Shown: one piece after another, positions 36,641 to 48,143 of the stretch
Layout of the letters: every line of letters begins with the position of its first letter
How positions within the stretch are numbered: position 1 is the first letter of the stretch
Source: Toxonevra muliebris
Lineage: Eukaryota; Arthropoda; Insecta; Diptera; Pallopteridae
Reading direction: 5' to 3'
Length of the DNA: 64,000 bases
Assembly (NCBI GenBank): GCA_963691655.1
Contig: OY829327.1
Span: forward strand, 84,084,019 to 84,148,018
Made by a program: the position numbers and the translations under genes
Notes under the pieces: model-generated
What the model was told of the DNA's origin: nothing
Seen by the model: only the letters and a program-made list of their open reading frames with translations
Database searches by the model: none

Positions 36641-38162
36641 CAGTGTCGGACATAACTAAAGCATGAATTCTTTCTTGTCAACATTTAGTTCAATAAAATT
36701 TAAAAGTATTTAAAACTGGGTAATGTTTTTCTTTTTTTTACAAACATTCGGCAATATACCTAAGCCTGCGCGCGACAAAACTAAAGCACATAATATTTTT
36801 CGCTTACTGTTACAATCAATTATTAAAAATAAACAACAAAAACCGTCTTTAAACTTAAAACCCGTTATTTTGGAAAACAAAAAGCAGGTTTAAAAAAAAA
36901 TTGGATGCGTATACAAGTTGTTGGTTATCATTAACCGTCACCGTTCGCATTTCAAAATAAGTATTCTGCACAATTTAGAGAAAATATTCTAAGAGTATTT
37001 AATAAAGCTGAATCGATGACATGCATTGTAAAAAGAATTTGTATTCGCTATTGCGTTAATTCCCGAGCTATAAGCCGTTTTCGTGCTTTGCATTTTTTGT
37101 ATACTAAATATGGGGCACAACCAAACGTGAGGAGCAGGCTATATTTCGGATTATAGAAAAAGATCCTTTTATATCTTGGAAATAAATTGCGTTTATTTCA
37201 CACAAGTTTATCCAACGACGAGCTGTGGAGGGTGGCTTACTAACATACCAAAGCGTGAAAAAGCCATTTATTTCTCGAAAGAATCGACACGCAAGGCTCG
37301 AATTTGTAACCGCGCACTTTAGCTGGGCTACTGCCAAATGAAAGACCGTACTTTTTACTGATAAATCTATATTTAACATAAACGGTTGGGAAGAATTGAA
37401 GCTAGTGTGCAGACAAAAAGGGCAACGATGAAATCCGTGTTATTTTAAAAGCACCGTATGACACGAACGAGGCAACGAGGTCTGGTGATTTTTTGCGGCC
37501 ATGGGATCGGTCCAATTCATAAAATAAGAGGTATAATGGACCGTCTGATGTGCAAAGATATTCCCCAGGATGTTGTGTTACCTTATACGGAGAAAGATCT
37601 GGTGTTAAAGCAAGTCTGCCAGCACGATGAAGATCCCATCACGATGTGTAAAAGAGTTGTTTGTTGCCAATAAGATCGGGATTTGATAAAGGACCACCTA
37701 TTCACCCAATCTCAATCTAGAAAATATATAGGAAATTGTAAATCGGAAAATTCAGCGCATAAAGGATGAAAACAAGGATTCCATTTTCTACCAAACGAAG
37801 ATTGCATGGAAGAACATTTCTGCAGACGTTTTGAGCAATTTTATTGAGTCCATGCCACGTAAATGTGCAACCGCTCTGAAAAATATTGGATACGCTACAA
37901 AATTGTGGAGAAATCGAACTTTTCCACTAATATATTAAATATGTGCTTTAGTTTTGTAGCGCTAGTTTCATGCATTTTGTTACATTTTAGTTAATATTTT
38001 TAATTAAATTGAAAAATAATATTATATTTCTTATATTTTATTACAACGAGTGTATATTCTTACTACATTCATAAAAAAAATTTCTGTTCAAGAATGTTTT
38101 ACAATATTACTGAACAAAATGCAAACAAGGAAGAATCCGTGCTTTAGTTTTGTCCGACACTG
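36641..38162 (+). mobile_element. Tc1-family transposon with IR/DR ends, copy B (1.52 kb)
   Basis: Both ends are present: CAGTGTCGGACATAACTAAA at 36641, preceded by TA, and its inverted form GTTTTGTCCGACACTG ending at 38162. The base pair after the right end is TG, a one-base change from TA. Inside each end lies a second copy of the core (ACAAAACTAAAGCAC at 36776-36789 and its inverse at 37943-37957), so each arm carries two direct repeats. This IR/DR layout is known for Tc1 relatives such as Minos and Sleeping Beauty. The transposase between them is interrupted by stops and frameshifts. Confidence 0.85.
37250..37925 (+). pseudogene. Tc1-type transposase, broken
   Basis: Transposase homology runs through several frames. 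One piece reads KNRHARLEFVTAHFSWA followed by a stop and VLFTDKSIFNINGWE (first catalytic Asp region, TDKS for the usual TDES). Another (37458-37673) reads GHGIGPIHKIRGIMDRLM and QVCQHDEDP (second Asp). Further on, a frame ending in NIAADVLSNFIESMPRKC-like sequence marks the C-terminus. Multiple stops and shifts make it inactive. Copy A has the same breaks in part, for example the stop after CKRV.CCQ, suggesting that both came from an already defective source or decayed in parallel. Confidence 0.8.
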
Positions 38163-38495
38163 TGTGTATGTATGTATATATACGATGTACGTATGCATTC
38201 GCAAGGCACTGCATAGCTTGAATAGATCAGTATAAAATATGTATGTACTTAAAAAGGAAAATACCATATACTAAATAACTTTAAACTTTTAGGTAAATTA
38301 ATTGCCTTCATATGGAATTTCTCTCAGTTCGTTAAGATTAATATGTCCCTATCTACAATAATAAACGTGCCATATTGAGGATTTTTTTTTTATATATAAA
38401 TTTTTAATGCATTGTCCAATAATGAATGGTTAGTATATAAATATTACACTGTACAACAATAAATATTCAGCTATCAAGAGTAGGTTTTTTTAATC

Positions 38496-38740
38496 GTTGC
38501 CCGTGGCGTAATGGTTAGTGTGCTGGACTGCTGCGTAGGGTGCTCGGATTCCATACTCGGTACGATCCAAAATCAAAAGAAGAAAATCAAAATTTTGCCA
38601 CCTCTTGACTGGCAATGGCAAATCTTCAAGGACTAAAAATTGTCTAGGTAAATCTCAGCATAAGACTATAGGTCCCTTCCATACATATGCAAACATAATT
38701 GAATGGATGCTGCTGTGTCATTAAAGAAAAAGAAAACATC
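38496..38740 (+). mobile_element. tRNA-derived SINE, copy 1
   Basis: The head looks like a tRNA: GTTGCCCGTGGCGTAATGGT carries an A-box-like TGGCGTAATGG (38504-38514), and GGATTCCATAC (38546-38556) stands at a B-box-like position. The body (AAAATCAAAAGAAGAAAA, CTGGCAATGGCAAA, CATAAGACTATAGGTCCCTT) recurs at 42771-43018. It ends in an A-rich ATTAAAGAAAAAGAAAAC. A true tRNA gene is excluded because the clover-leaf does not close. Mobilisation would depend on a LINE partner. Confidence 0.7.
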
Positions 38741-39072
38741 CTGAAAATAACCATGTGCGACTTCAGCGACCTCAAATTAACTAAAAATATTACTAATCTT
38801 TTTAAATAACCGCATAAAGAAAAAATGCTTTGCTGTCGGGCCGTGTCATTGAAAAAAAGGAATCTATGTATGTATATTACTTATAATAACTTTATTATTT
38901 AAATCAATTACAATAGGATTACGTGATTCTATAGTATTTGACTGCAATTATAAATTAAGCACAATTTTTGTAGTCCATTCATTAAATATTCTTAATTTAT
39001 AGTTTTTGATTGAAGTTCATTCAATTGCAGCAATACAAAATCAAATTAGTTGTCTTGGCACCACGCACCAAA

Positions 39073-40486
39073 ATGTCGTCAGTAAATTTTAGTAGTTTCC
39101 TCTTTCAAGCAAATTTCTTTTATAAAACCATTGGCATTGAGCCATACGATAGAGCCAATGGGAAGCGTCATTCATACTTGCTTGATGTTTTGTTCCTTAT
39201 CAATATAATAAATATGAATTTTGTGTTGCTAAGTGAATGCATATTCGTATTCCTAGCTTTGAAAAATAACAATAACTTCGTTGAAGCTACCATGAATTTA
39301 TCTTACATTGGTTTCGTGTTTGTTGGTGATATTAAAATCTGGAGCATCTGGAAGCAAAAAACTAAATTAACCCAATTAATGCACGACTTATTCGAATTGT
39401 ATCCGAAAAGCGAGCAGCAGCAACATAACTACGAAACAAAACGTTATCTGCGCAATTACAACTTGATTAGCTTTGGCTTTGCCATCATTCATCTTATTTT
39501 AATTTGGACCTATAATCTATTTTCGATTGTCAGTTATTTAATATACGATTATTGGCTAAATGTTCGACAAATGGGCCTAAATCTGCCATATTATTGTTGG
39601 GTGCCATGGAACTGGCATAATCATTGGTCTTATTATTTCATGTACGCATCTCAAGATTTGGCTGGGCATACATGCATGTCAGGCCAGCTGGCTAGTGATT
39701 TGCTGCTATGTGCCGCCGCCATGCAAGTAATAATGCATTATCGATATCTGGCTAAGCATATTGAAGCTCATATATCCAACTCAATGCATACAACAAAAGA
39801 AGGGCAAGATGATGAAACTTTTGTGAATGAATCTATTGAATACCATCAAAAGATTTTAAAGTTAGCTGCAGCTAGTTGTAACTATATTAAATAGAATTAA
39901 AAGAAACTTTATTTGCTTTTTCAGCTTATCTGTTTGCATGAATGAAGTCTTCGGCGTTTCATTGCTCGTTAATTTTATCTCTTCATCGTTCATTATGTGC
40001 TTTCTGGGTTTCCAAATAACTATCGGTGTTAATAAGGATACTTTGGTCATGTTATTCTTATTTCTGTTTTGTTCATTGGTGCAGGTATATATGATCTGTA
40101 ATTATGGTCAAGAACTAATTTTGGCAGTAAGTGAATGGTTTTTGGATCAAGGCTTGGAGACTTTCAAAAATAATGTTGGTTATTTTTGTTAAAAACAGAG
40201 CGAGGCCATTGGACATGCTGTCTATAATCACGATTGGAAAAATGCTAACATTCGTCACAAGAAAATGTTTGTTTTAATTATTGAACGCTCACAGAAACCA
40301 GCAATTCTGAAAGCTACCACTTTTCTGAATGTATCTTTGGGCACTATGACCGATGTCTGTACATACAAATATATAATATCTCTTATGATACCATATAAAA
40401 TAGTAACTTTATTTCCGTTTCTTTTACAGCTTTTACAACTTTCCTACAAGTTTTTTGCGCTCATACGTACTATGTATTCCAAGTAA
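39073..40486 (+). CDS. Odorant receptor, Or85b/c/d-like (400 aa, 4 exons)
   Basis: Insect odorant receptor subunit, a seven-transmembrane ligand-gated channel protein that works with Orco in the dendrite membrane of olfactory neurons. Exons are 39073-39860, 39925-40126, 40199-40354 and 40430-40486, with introns of 64, 72 and 75 bp, all GT-AG and in phase (donors GTTAGC, GTAAGT, GTCTGT). The spliced protein starts MSSVNFSSFLFQANFFYKTI. It has the family signatures FYKTIGIEPY near the N-terminus, SYIGFV, IWTYNLF, LPYYCWVPWNW, and the C-terminal GFQITIGV, FLFLFCSLVQVY, YNHDW, TMTD-LLQLSYKFFALIRTMY. Length and exon-end motifs fit the Drosophila Or85b/c/d group. The upstream in-frame TTG is ignored. 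No stop or frameshift is visible, so it looks functional. Confidence 0.93.
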
Positions 40487-40607
40487 TTTGTAATATATAC
40501 ATATGTACATACAGATAGCCGAATTTAATCAAAATTATAGGTGCTATTGTTGAAATATGGAAAAAGAAAAACATTTATACCTTCACTATATTCTGTATAA
40601 TTTCTTT

Positions 40608-40613
40608 AATAAA
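40608..40613 (+). promoter_or_regulatory. Candidate poly(A) signal of the odorant receptor gene
   Basis: AATAAA about 120 bp after the receptor stop codon, the first such hexamer downstream and at a normal 3' UTR distance. Confidence 0.5.
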
Positions 40614-41373
40614 TTCTTGCTATCATATTCGAACAAAAAAATTAATTTTTACAATAATATCAGGCATTGATTAAAAAGATTGAACAGCTAAAGCAAAGCT
40701 TACGCATACCTGGTAAAGTATAAGTATATCGTGTGCTTGCAATCAGAATTCGTGAAGTCCTTTTTCTTAACTTCTGAGATGAAGTTAGTAAGATAAATCA
40801 GCTACACTAATCTCGGATGAGTAGTTTATGTTAAAAACGCCAGAATACCTGTATATAGATATTTATATGAATATGCATGGGTGTATATACAATATGGTAG
40901 AAGATGAATTAAGAAGCTACCCTGCAGTGAAAAGTTCTAGTTCCGAACTAGCGAATTCAATTGTTCTTAAGGGACAGTGACTGGTACCACATCTATCTAC
41001 TTTGCTTTGCTACAACTGGGGAATTTAAGATGGCGTTGTCATAGGAGGTGTCGATCGGTTACTTTATGCATTACCTGAGGACTAGTGATTTCGCTAGTCC
41101 TTCAATAATTAGTTCTTGCACTAGTTATCTAGTTTTTCCACTAGTTCTTGAATAACTAGTTTCAGCTCTAGTTCTTAAATATCTTAACCCCTACATATTA
41201 CACATATAGATAATAAATAAAATGCGAATTTATTATATGGCGATTTTTTTTAATAAATAAATAACAACTCAGAAAAAGAATCCAATAGACCCATTTATTG
41301 AAAAGATGAATTATTAAATTACATTATTGATCAGACTGGGGATCTAATCACTAAATTTTTCCTTCACTAAATC
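40614..41373. repeat. ACTAGT-rich stretch downstream of the receptor gene
   Basis: From about 40930 onward there are repeated, irregular units of CTAGTTCTTG, ACTAGT and CTAGTTATCTAG in both orientations (densest at 41080-41185). Before that nothing is recognisable. It leads into the 40-bp array. Confidence 0.5.
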
Positions 41374-41537
41374 TTTAGTGGTAGAGGAAATAAAAATTAG
41401 CTACCCCTAAAAGTTTAGTGGTAGTGGAAATAAAAATTAACTACCACTAAACTTATAGTGGTAGTGGAAATAAAATCTCACTATCACTAAACGTTTAGTG
41501 GTAGTGGAAATCGAAACCAACTACCACTAAACTAGTG
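41374..41537. repeat. 40-bp tandem repeat with self-complementary units
   Basis: Copies begin at about 41374, 41414, 41454 and 41494, a constant 40-bp step. The consensus starts TTTAGTGGTAGTGGAAATAA and ends AACTACCACTAAA. Each unit therefore begins with TTTAGTGGTAG and ends with its complement CTACCACTAAA, so each copy can form a hairpin and neighbouring copies can pair. Divergence between copies is modest. Confidence 0.85.
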
Positions 41538-42770
41538 GAAATTATTCCCCACTGTCCCACCGTGCCAATAAAAACACATCACTGCTTAAATTTGATGCAT
41601 TTGTAGTTTTTATCTCCTTTTTTTTTATTAACAATTAATTTGATTTGAAAACAATTTTTTTTTACTCCATTTTGCTACTTTAGTATATAAAAAAAAATTC
41701 TCAATAAAACCTAACAAAAAATAACTAATATGAATTTTTTTTTTTTTTTTGTAAGTACATAGTAAATTCTTCTACGGATTGAAACTTTGTCTTAGATTAA
41801 CTTTTGATTCAAGTTTAGAATAGTGATGAAACTAATGTCTGCATTTGCATTTCGACTTTCGCATCCGCATTTGCAATTGCAATTTTTTTTGCGAATATAT
41901 AACGAATTAGGCAAACTGTGCTCATACATTAGTCGAATTCACACCAGGCTCGTTAATTTGTTACCCGCTACTTGTTAATTTTAATATGTGCATTTTGTTT
42001 TTGTGTAATGCCACGTAAAAAATTAAAAGACAATAATGATAGCATATTAGTACTATCTAATGCTTTTACAGGTACAAAAAATAAAGCAAAATAGTACACA
42101 AATAATGGCTTTTTTCAAGCCGTTCTTATTGTTGAGCACTCAACACCAATTCGTTCATGGTAGGACCTCTGAAAAGCCAACTGAGTTTATGGCTTGTTCT
42201 ACGAAATGTTCGAAAATTTAAATAGACATCATATTCAGCTTGAAATAGATAAATTTAACGGACTTTGTAATTTTAGGGTCCTTATAGAAAAATATGAAGA
42301 AAATCTGTATTCTCTATGGGTGTAATATTTTTACACTAATCATGAAATCTATTTTCAAAATATATGCAGTAATAAGTTCTTCAGTCGATCATTCAAAAAT
42401 TCAATTGCCAAACATACTCGAATTTTCGCCAATTTCATTAATTTGAAATTTTTAATAAAATTTTAAATGCTAATTACTGTTTTAAGTTTTATTTTTTACT
42501 AAATCTAGAAAAATTGGCCCATGACTATTGTAAAATAAATATCACTTTAACTAATTCACACTTTATTGCCACTCATTTCTTACGGCATTAAAGTATAGTT
42601 CAAAATAATACAAAAGCCCGTCAGATATACTTTAATTTTTTATTTGTTATATCTTAAAACTAGCCAATAATATTTCGGTTTTTATTTTATATTCGATAAA
42701 ACTATCAATCCCGGGATTTAAATTTGAATCCCGAAAAATATTTCGGAATCGATATCCCAAGTATGTGTAT
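41538..42770. other. AT-rich noncoding stretch
   Basis: Nothing supported. A short GCATTTGCA-rich segment near 41840-41885 (GCATTTGCATTTCGACTTTC) contains several near-palindromes. Confidence 0.45.
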
Positions 42771-43018
42771 AGAATTGTTTGGCTGATGCTTAAAGGTGCC
42801 CGGATTCAATACTAACTCGGCTTGGTCAAAATCAAAAGGAAAATAAAAAAATTTTGTTTTTGGCTGGCTATGGCAAACCGCAAAGAGTAAAAATTTTCTT
42901 AGAAAAGCTTTTTCCTTCACTGCTCGGACTCGGCATAAAACTGTAGGTCCATTCGTATTCAAATATAAATAGCTGACACAATATGAAGGAGTGCAAAAAG
43001 CTCGACCTAGGCCCTCCA
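42771..43018 (+). mobile_element. tRNA-derived SINE, copy 2
   Basis: Shares with 38496-38740, in the same order, a B-box-like CGGATTCAATAC, AAAATCAAAAGGAAAA, TGGCTATGGCAAA, AGAGTAAAAATT, and CATAAAACTGTAGGTCC. The A-box part is eroded. The end diverges from copy 1 (AAGGAGTGCAAAAAGCTCGA). The 104-codon minus-strand frame across it is fortuitous. Confidence 0.65.
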
Positions 43019-46000
43019 TGGGCTATAAAATTAGCGAATTTTCTTTTAACTTTTTCATTTTGGATTCCAAGGTATATTTAGCTTTATCTCCAATTTCCAA
43101 TTAAACTTCTTTATTATGTAATAAAAGTCATAATTAATCATTCAATTGATTTTCTCTCAGTGCCTTTCAGATTTTTTTCTTGATGAAGTCGAAAATATTA
43201 CAAAATTTAAGAATAATAACAAGAGTATATTAATCAATTACTGTTTGGTGCCTGTGTTCCCGTTTCATGTTAGGTTATAAGGAAGTAACAAAATTTTAAG
43301 GGATGTTGATCAGGTGCCATGTAAAACATTCGCCTATAAAGCATACATTTAATAGAAAAAAGGTTGTAAAAAATCGTTCCTTTTATCTTTAAGCTCAAAT
43401 AAAACTATGTAATAAATTGTGAGATTTTTAAAATACGGTGTGTTAATTTTTCTCATTTTTAGCTTTTGTGGCAATGCCAAAATACTGTTGTAATTAATGG
43501 TTTTAATAAAATTTTAATAACTAAAATTGTTTATGTTACACAAAATTGGCCATTTTGCTATAGTCATACCAGAAACAGAATAAGAAGATGACAACAAAGA
43601 GAAGAATTTCAATTAAATCGACGCAGTAAATTGAAAAAAGGAAAGGAAAACGCAATGTTGCTAACGCTTTGTTTAAAATCGGGTGTAATGGTTTGAAAAA
43701 AATCTGCGGTCGCAGCTTGTAGCCAAATGGCCAAAATGAGTTTGCAGTTTGTGCGTCAAGTTAACGTGCGAACAAACCATGAACCAACATAAGCATAGAA
43801 AAGAAAAAGGAGGAAAAATCAACAAAATTGATTGAACATTCGTTTTGAGAAATAAATGAGTTGAGTGGTGTGAGATAGTATGAAAGGCAACAAATTAAAT
43901 AAGTAAAACCAGGTTATTTTAAGATAAATTGCTGCTGATCGGAAACGGAAGAAACGGCGTTTATTTCAATGTTTCCATTTTAAAAAATGCATTTAATGTT
44001 CTGGCAAAATAAAATAGTATCTACAAAACAATGTGAATGTTTTGAAGGAGTGTAAAGAAAAATGCTTGCAAATTAAAATATAGTGCAAAAATAGGCATGA
44101 TGTGAAAGAACTATGAAATAAGGACTCTCCCTTTTAATACCACATGCATACTACCTTTTACTACTACAAACTTTCGAATTTAAAAAAGGTAATGGCTTTA
44201 AACTAAAATTAAGTGCAACATATGTGGGTGGGGTATGCTGCTGAAGCAATGACTTTGATAAATAGCGATTTCCTCTATACTACTGTATTGGCTCCTGATT
44301 TCATGGCAAGTTCGTAAAATAGTTTCTGTATCAGGTTTCCGCATTTTGCCTTTTTTGTTTTTTTTTTTTGTCATCTTCAAGTTTTTAATGAAAGTGTGTT
44401 AAAAGCCATTTTTAAATAAGTTATAGATTGTACGAATACGAATATTAAATTGACAGTTGCAACAAAAACAACAAAAAATATATAAGAAAAAGATATTTTA
44501 GCTGGTCGGCCTTCTTCTCTGAAACGTAGAATGCCATGTCCGTCGTCATCGCTAAAGCTGTCAGTTGGATTGTCAGATTAGTTTTAATTGGAAATTCTTG
44601 CTTGGCGTTCAAAAACGGGTGACCCAATATAAAATCCTACTTTTCGCTTATTTTGTAAATAAAAATGTAATTAGTGAAATCTTACATTTTTATTGTTTCA
44701 TTCAAATCCCCTTCCCATTAACCCCAAGTTGCCGCTTCAACAAACCGTTGAGAATATATTCCAATTAGATTTTTAAATAAATGCCAAATCAATCACTTTG
44801 CATGCCCAGTGCAAAATGGATATATATTTGTGTGTATATATACGTAATTTTATACATGAATGTTGAAAGTTTGTGCTTGATACGTACAAGAAGTAGAAAA
44901 TTATTATTTATTTCCAAAATTAATTAAAATTCCCTGCAGTGACGTGGAAGCTGATAAAACTGCATCAATGCAGGAGAATGTTTTCTTTTTCTAAATACGA
45001 GTATTTAAGTATTCAATTGCTGTAATTAATTATTTTCGTTACTTTCACTAGTGTGCACTCATTAACTTTCACATTTTACGAGACAACCGTCTTAACGTTG
45101 TGGTCATATTATTTTGGCCATCAACTTCATGAGCTCAGCAGCGGTATACTTCTCTTTATTGTCATTTACATACATACTTACGAGTATGTACATTGTACAG
45201 AACATGGTACAGTAATATTCGCTCATAACGACGAGATTAGAATCCGAAATTTGACAAATTTTTTTCGAATTGGCAAACATGTTATTATTGTGAACAGCAT
45301 TAACGGATGCAAGGGCGGGGGGGGGGGGGGAGGGGGTTTGGTATTCCTACTATTGCTAATTACAAATATTAAACTAGTTTTAATATTCTATGGACTAACT
45401 ATTTCGATTGTTTTTTTCGTAGACTACTACAAATCTATGAAATAGGCTCCAAAACATTTCAGAAACTTCTATATAGGTTTAACTCCCTAGTTCCCAAATT
45501 GAATAGGATTGATAAATTTTGATGTAAAAAGCATAAATCTGATCTCAAAAACCTAAAAAATTTAATGGGTGTGGTTTTATGAAGCCGGAAAGGTTTTTTT
45601 TTTTGCCAATTTGGTTTAAGCAATTAAATATTTTGTATAAAAAGTGTATAACCAAAGTCTTAGCTACTTACAGCCACTTTTTTTACCTGGCTACTATGAC
45701 GGGAAATATTTTATTTATTTTTTCCACTTTTATTTAAAATTCAATTAATTTTCCTATTTTTCACAAATTTTTGACTCTGTCTGTCGCTAACGTCAATAAT
45801 ACGCATCATAACTCATAACTAATTAATTTTTTTAAAAGCTTGGGGAATTCCATAAACCATATAATAAAATGTAGCAACAAAAAACTATTAGGGTTGTAAT
45901 TCAACCCGTTTTGATGAAAGCTGTCTAGAGACATGCTTGGGAACTTGGTTAAATCGAACTTGAAGACCATGAATATTTTTGAAACCCGATTCATAAGCTA

Positions 46001-46954
46001 CGTTTTATTCGCCACTTGTTTCTAATTATGTATAACTAGCAGCGATAATTGTATGGGAAAGCAACAACAAAGAGGCAGAGATAACACGTATAATTATAGC
46101 TGTTATGTATACTTAACAAGTAGTTTAGCTACATAAAATTCTATTGTGAGCAAAAACAGTTTGAAAAAAAATAAAAAAAAGGAAAAGAAAAGGAAAATGT
46201 TCTTATAAAGGGTAAAAACTAAAAACAATGCCCACGATTAACCGCAATGGCTGGGATCCATTAAAAAGCAGCTAGAGGTGAAAGCTTAACTTAACAACTT
46301 GGTTGTTTTATTCGCACATGTTAAACTGACTGGCGAATAAAACACAGCTATAGTTAACGGAAAGTGGCAATGAATTTTTAAAATCTTATATTTTAAGTTT
46401 TTGGTCTAGTGCCAGATTAATGTAAAGTGAAAAAACCAATAAGAAAATTTCTGATTTTTTATACTTTTTCGACCCGCTACTTACTACATTTATAATAATA
46501 GTTTTATCTATTTATTTTAAATTGATGGTCATCATCATTTAGATTTTTGGACATTTGAGTTAAAATTTCGTAGAAAAATTTTGATAAAAAATATATTTCC
46601 TTGACTCAAGAAATATATTTCCTAGGTTTATGTATTATGGAGTTTAACTTAAAGAGTAATAGTACCAGTCATGTAAACAATTTTTGTTTTTTGGAGTCCT
46701 GCCAGACTTTTTTCTATTGCCTGAGGATTTTCTCAAATAAGAATGAATCTACCAAATCGGTGATAATTCTAACAATCTACCGAAAATGAACGTTAAGAAA
46801 AATATATACCAAGTTTGATAGAATTCTACCAAAACAGTAACGCTGGATCGGACAAATAACTACAATAGAAGCAGGTACTTTGAAGTCAACCCTGTCAGTA
46901 TCATATGACATAAATTATTTTCTTTAGGGAATACATAGAGAATGGAAAGTCAAT
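43019..46954. other. AT-rich noncoding stretch
   Basis: Nearly 4 kb without a supported gene. The 130-codon frame at 45053-45445 crosses a 14-base G run and is hydrophobic simply because it is T-rich; I do not accept it. A-rich and T-rich runs dominate. Confidence 0.5.
45317..45330 (+). repeat. G14 homopolymer
   Basis: Fourteen consecutive G are followed by A and GGGGG. It is unusual in this AT-rich window, prone to length error in sequencing, and could form a G-quadruplex. Confidence 0.8.
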
Positions 46955-46958
46955 TTAA

Positions 46959-47435
46959 CCCTTCGGAGGGCGCGCTGCGGCAAATTAGCCACAAATTGTT
47001 TATGTTGTGTTTTTAAAATACAAATCATAGTAGCCAACCGCTGCCACTCAAGTAACTTTGTAAGTTTTGAGATGCAGAGTGGTTTGCCGTTAGCCGTTGG
47101 TTTCTGCGTTACATCGTTTAGCTGCTATTTATGTTTGAAAATTGGCATCTCGCTTTTGCGGCTAATTTGCCACGCGCGTCCTTTCGTGTAACAAAAAAAT
47201 TCAAGTATAGCTTGATGAAATTTTTTCAAAGTCAAAACAATGACAAATAAATATTTAAAAATAAATGCTTAAAATATTTTTCAATATCACTAGAAAGCAA
47301 TCAGTTGTTTTATATTAATGTTTTTTTTTTCTATAACTAAGAAAAATTGCAGTCGATACTAAGAAATTTACCTTGCGGCTAAATTGCTGCGGCGTGCCCT
47401 CTCGTGTAACTTTTCAGAGCGCGCCCTCCGAAGGG
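46959..47435. mobile_element. TTAA-flanked MITE with 18-bp perfect TIRs, 477 bp
   Basis: CCCTTCGGAGGGCGCGCT at the left is repeated exactly inverted at the right, and TTAA flanks both ends (46955-46958 and 47436-47439). The terminal 12 bases CCCTTCGGAGGG are themselves a small stem (CCCT-TCGG-AGGG). Related GCGGCTAAATTGC/GGCAAATTAGCC motifs recur inside, near 46978, 47159 and 47375, next to TCGTGTAAC. Noncoding. The features are those of a piggyBac-mobilised miniature element. Confidence 0.85.
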
Positions 47436-47439
47436 TTAA

Positions 47440-48143
47440 AATGTTAGAACTGTCGAGAAATATGATTTTTTATATTGGCAAGAGGTCTGTATACGAGCAT
47501 TAGCAAGCAAGAAATTTTTCAATTATTTGTTTGTTATTTGTTTGTTTTAAGAAATTTTTCAATTATTTGTTGGTTTTAAACTTTTTTCGAGACCCCTTAA
47601 AACGGCGCTGGTATGTACATATGTATATGTATATCGACATACACACATACAAGGTAAAAAACATGAAAAATAGAACAAAACTAAAAAAAAAATATTTGTA
47701 AATCGAATCACATATATGGTACATTTGAATTCATATACACCTACATACCAACAAATTTATATGTAACAACACTAGCCAACATCCTGTAAAATAGAATTGG
47801 TGCAATATGGCGGGCATTGTGCGGAGCGCATTCAAGCCTAGAAAAATAAAAATGGATTTTGTTGTTATTTGGCTTTTGTATTAAAATGCGTTGATTGATT
47901 TTGCTTTATGAAAATATGATGGAAAAATTGATGTCAGTGATAGAATATGAAAGTTTAACTTAGCTATTTGCATACACCCATTGGTTATTTATGTTTGTAA
48001 TTGAGCTTTTGCGCGTGATAACTTTCAAAAATAAATAACGAAATATAGATTGTTCTTGGTTTGTTTAATTGAAATTCTTCATGAAATATTTGAAATTTTT
48101 TTCTATTCATTAATGCAAAAGCATGCATTTCAAACTTTTATAT
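47440..48143. other. Noncoding stretch
   Basis: A GAAATTTTTCAATTATTTGT segment is directly repeated within 47509-47576. Nothing else is supported. Confidence 0.45.

Noticed and set aside
45053..45445. 130-codon + frame with a poly-Gly run and hydrophobic segments
   Set aside because: The Gly run is just the G14 tract, the rest is the hydrophobic translation of T-rich DNA, and there is no family match, splice or poly(A) support.
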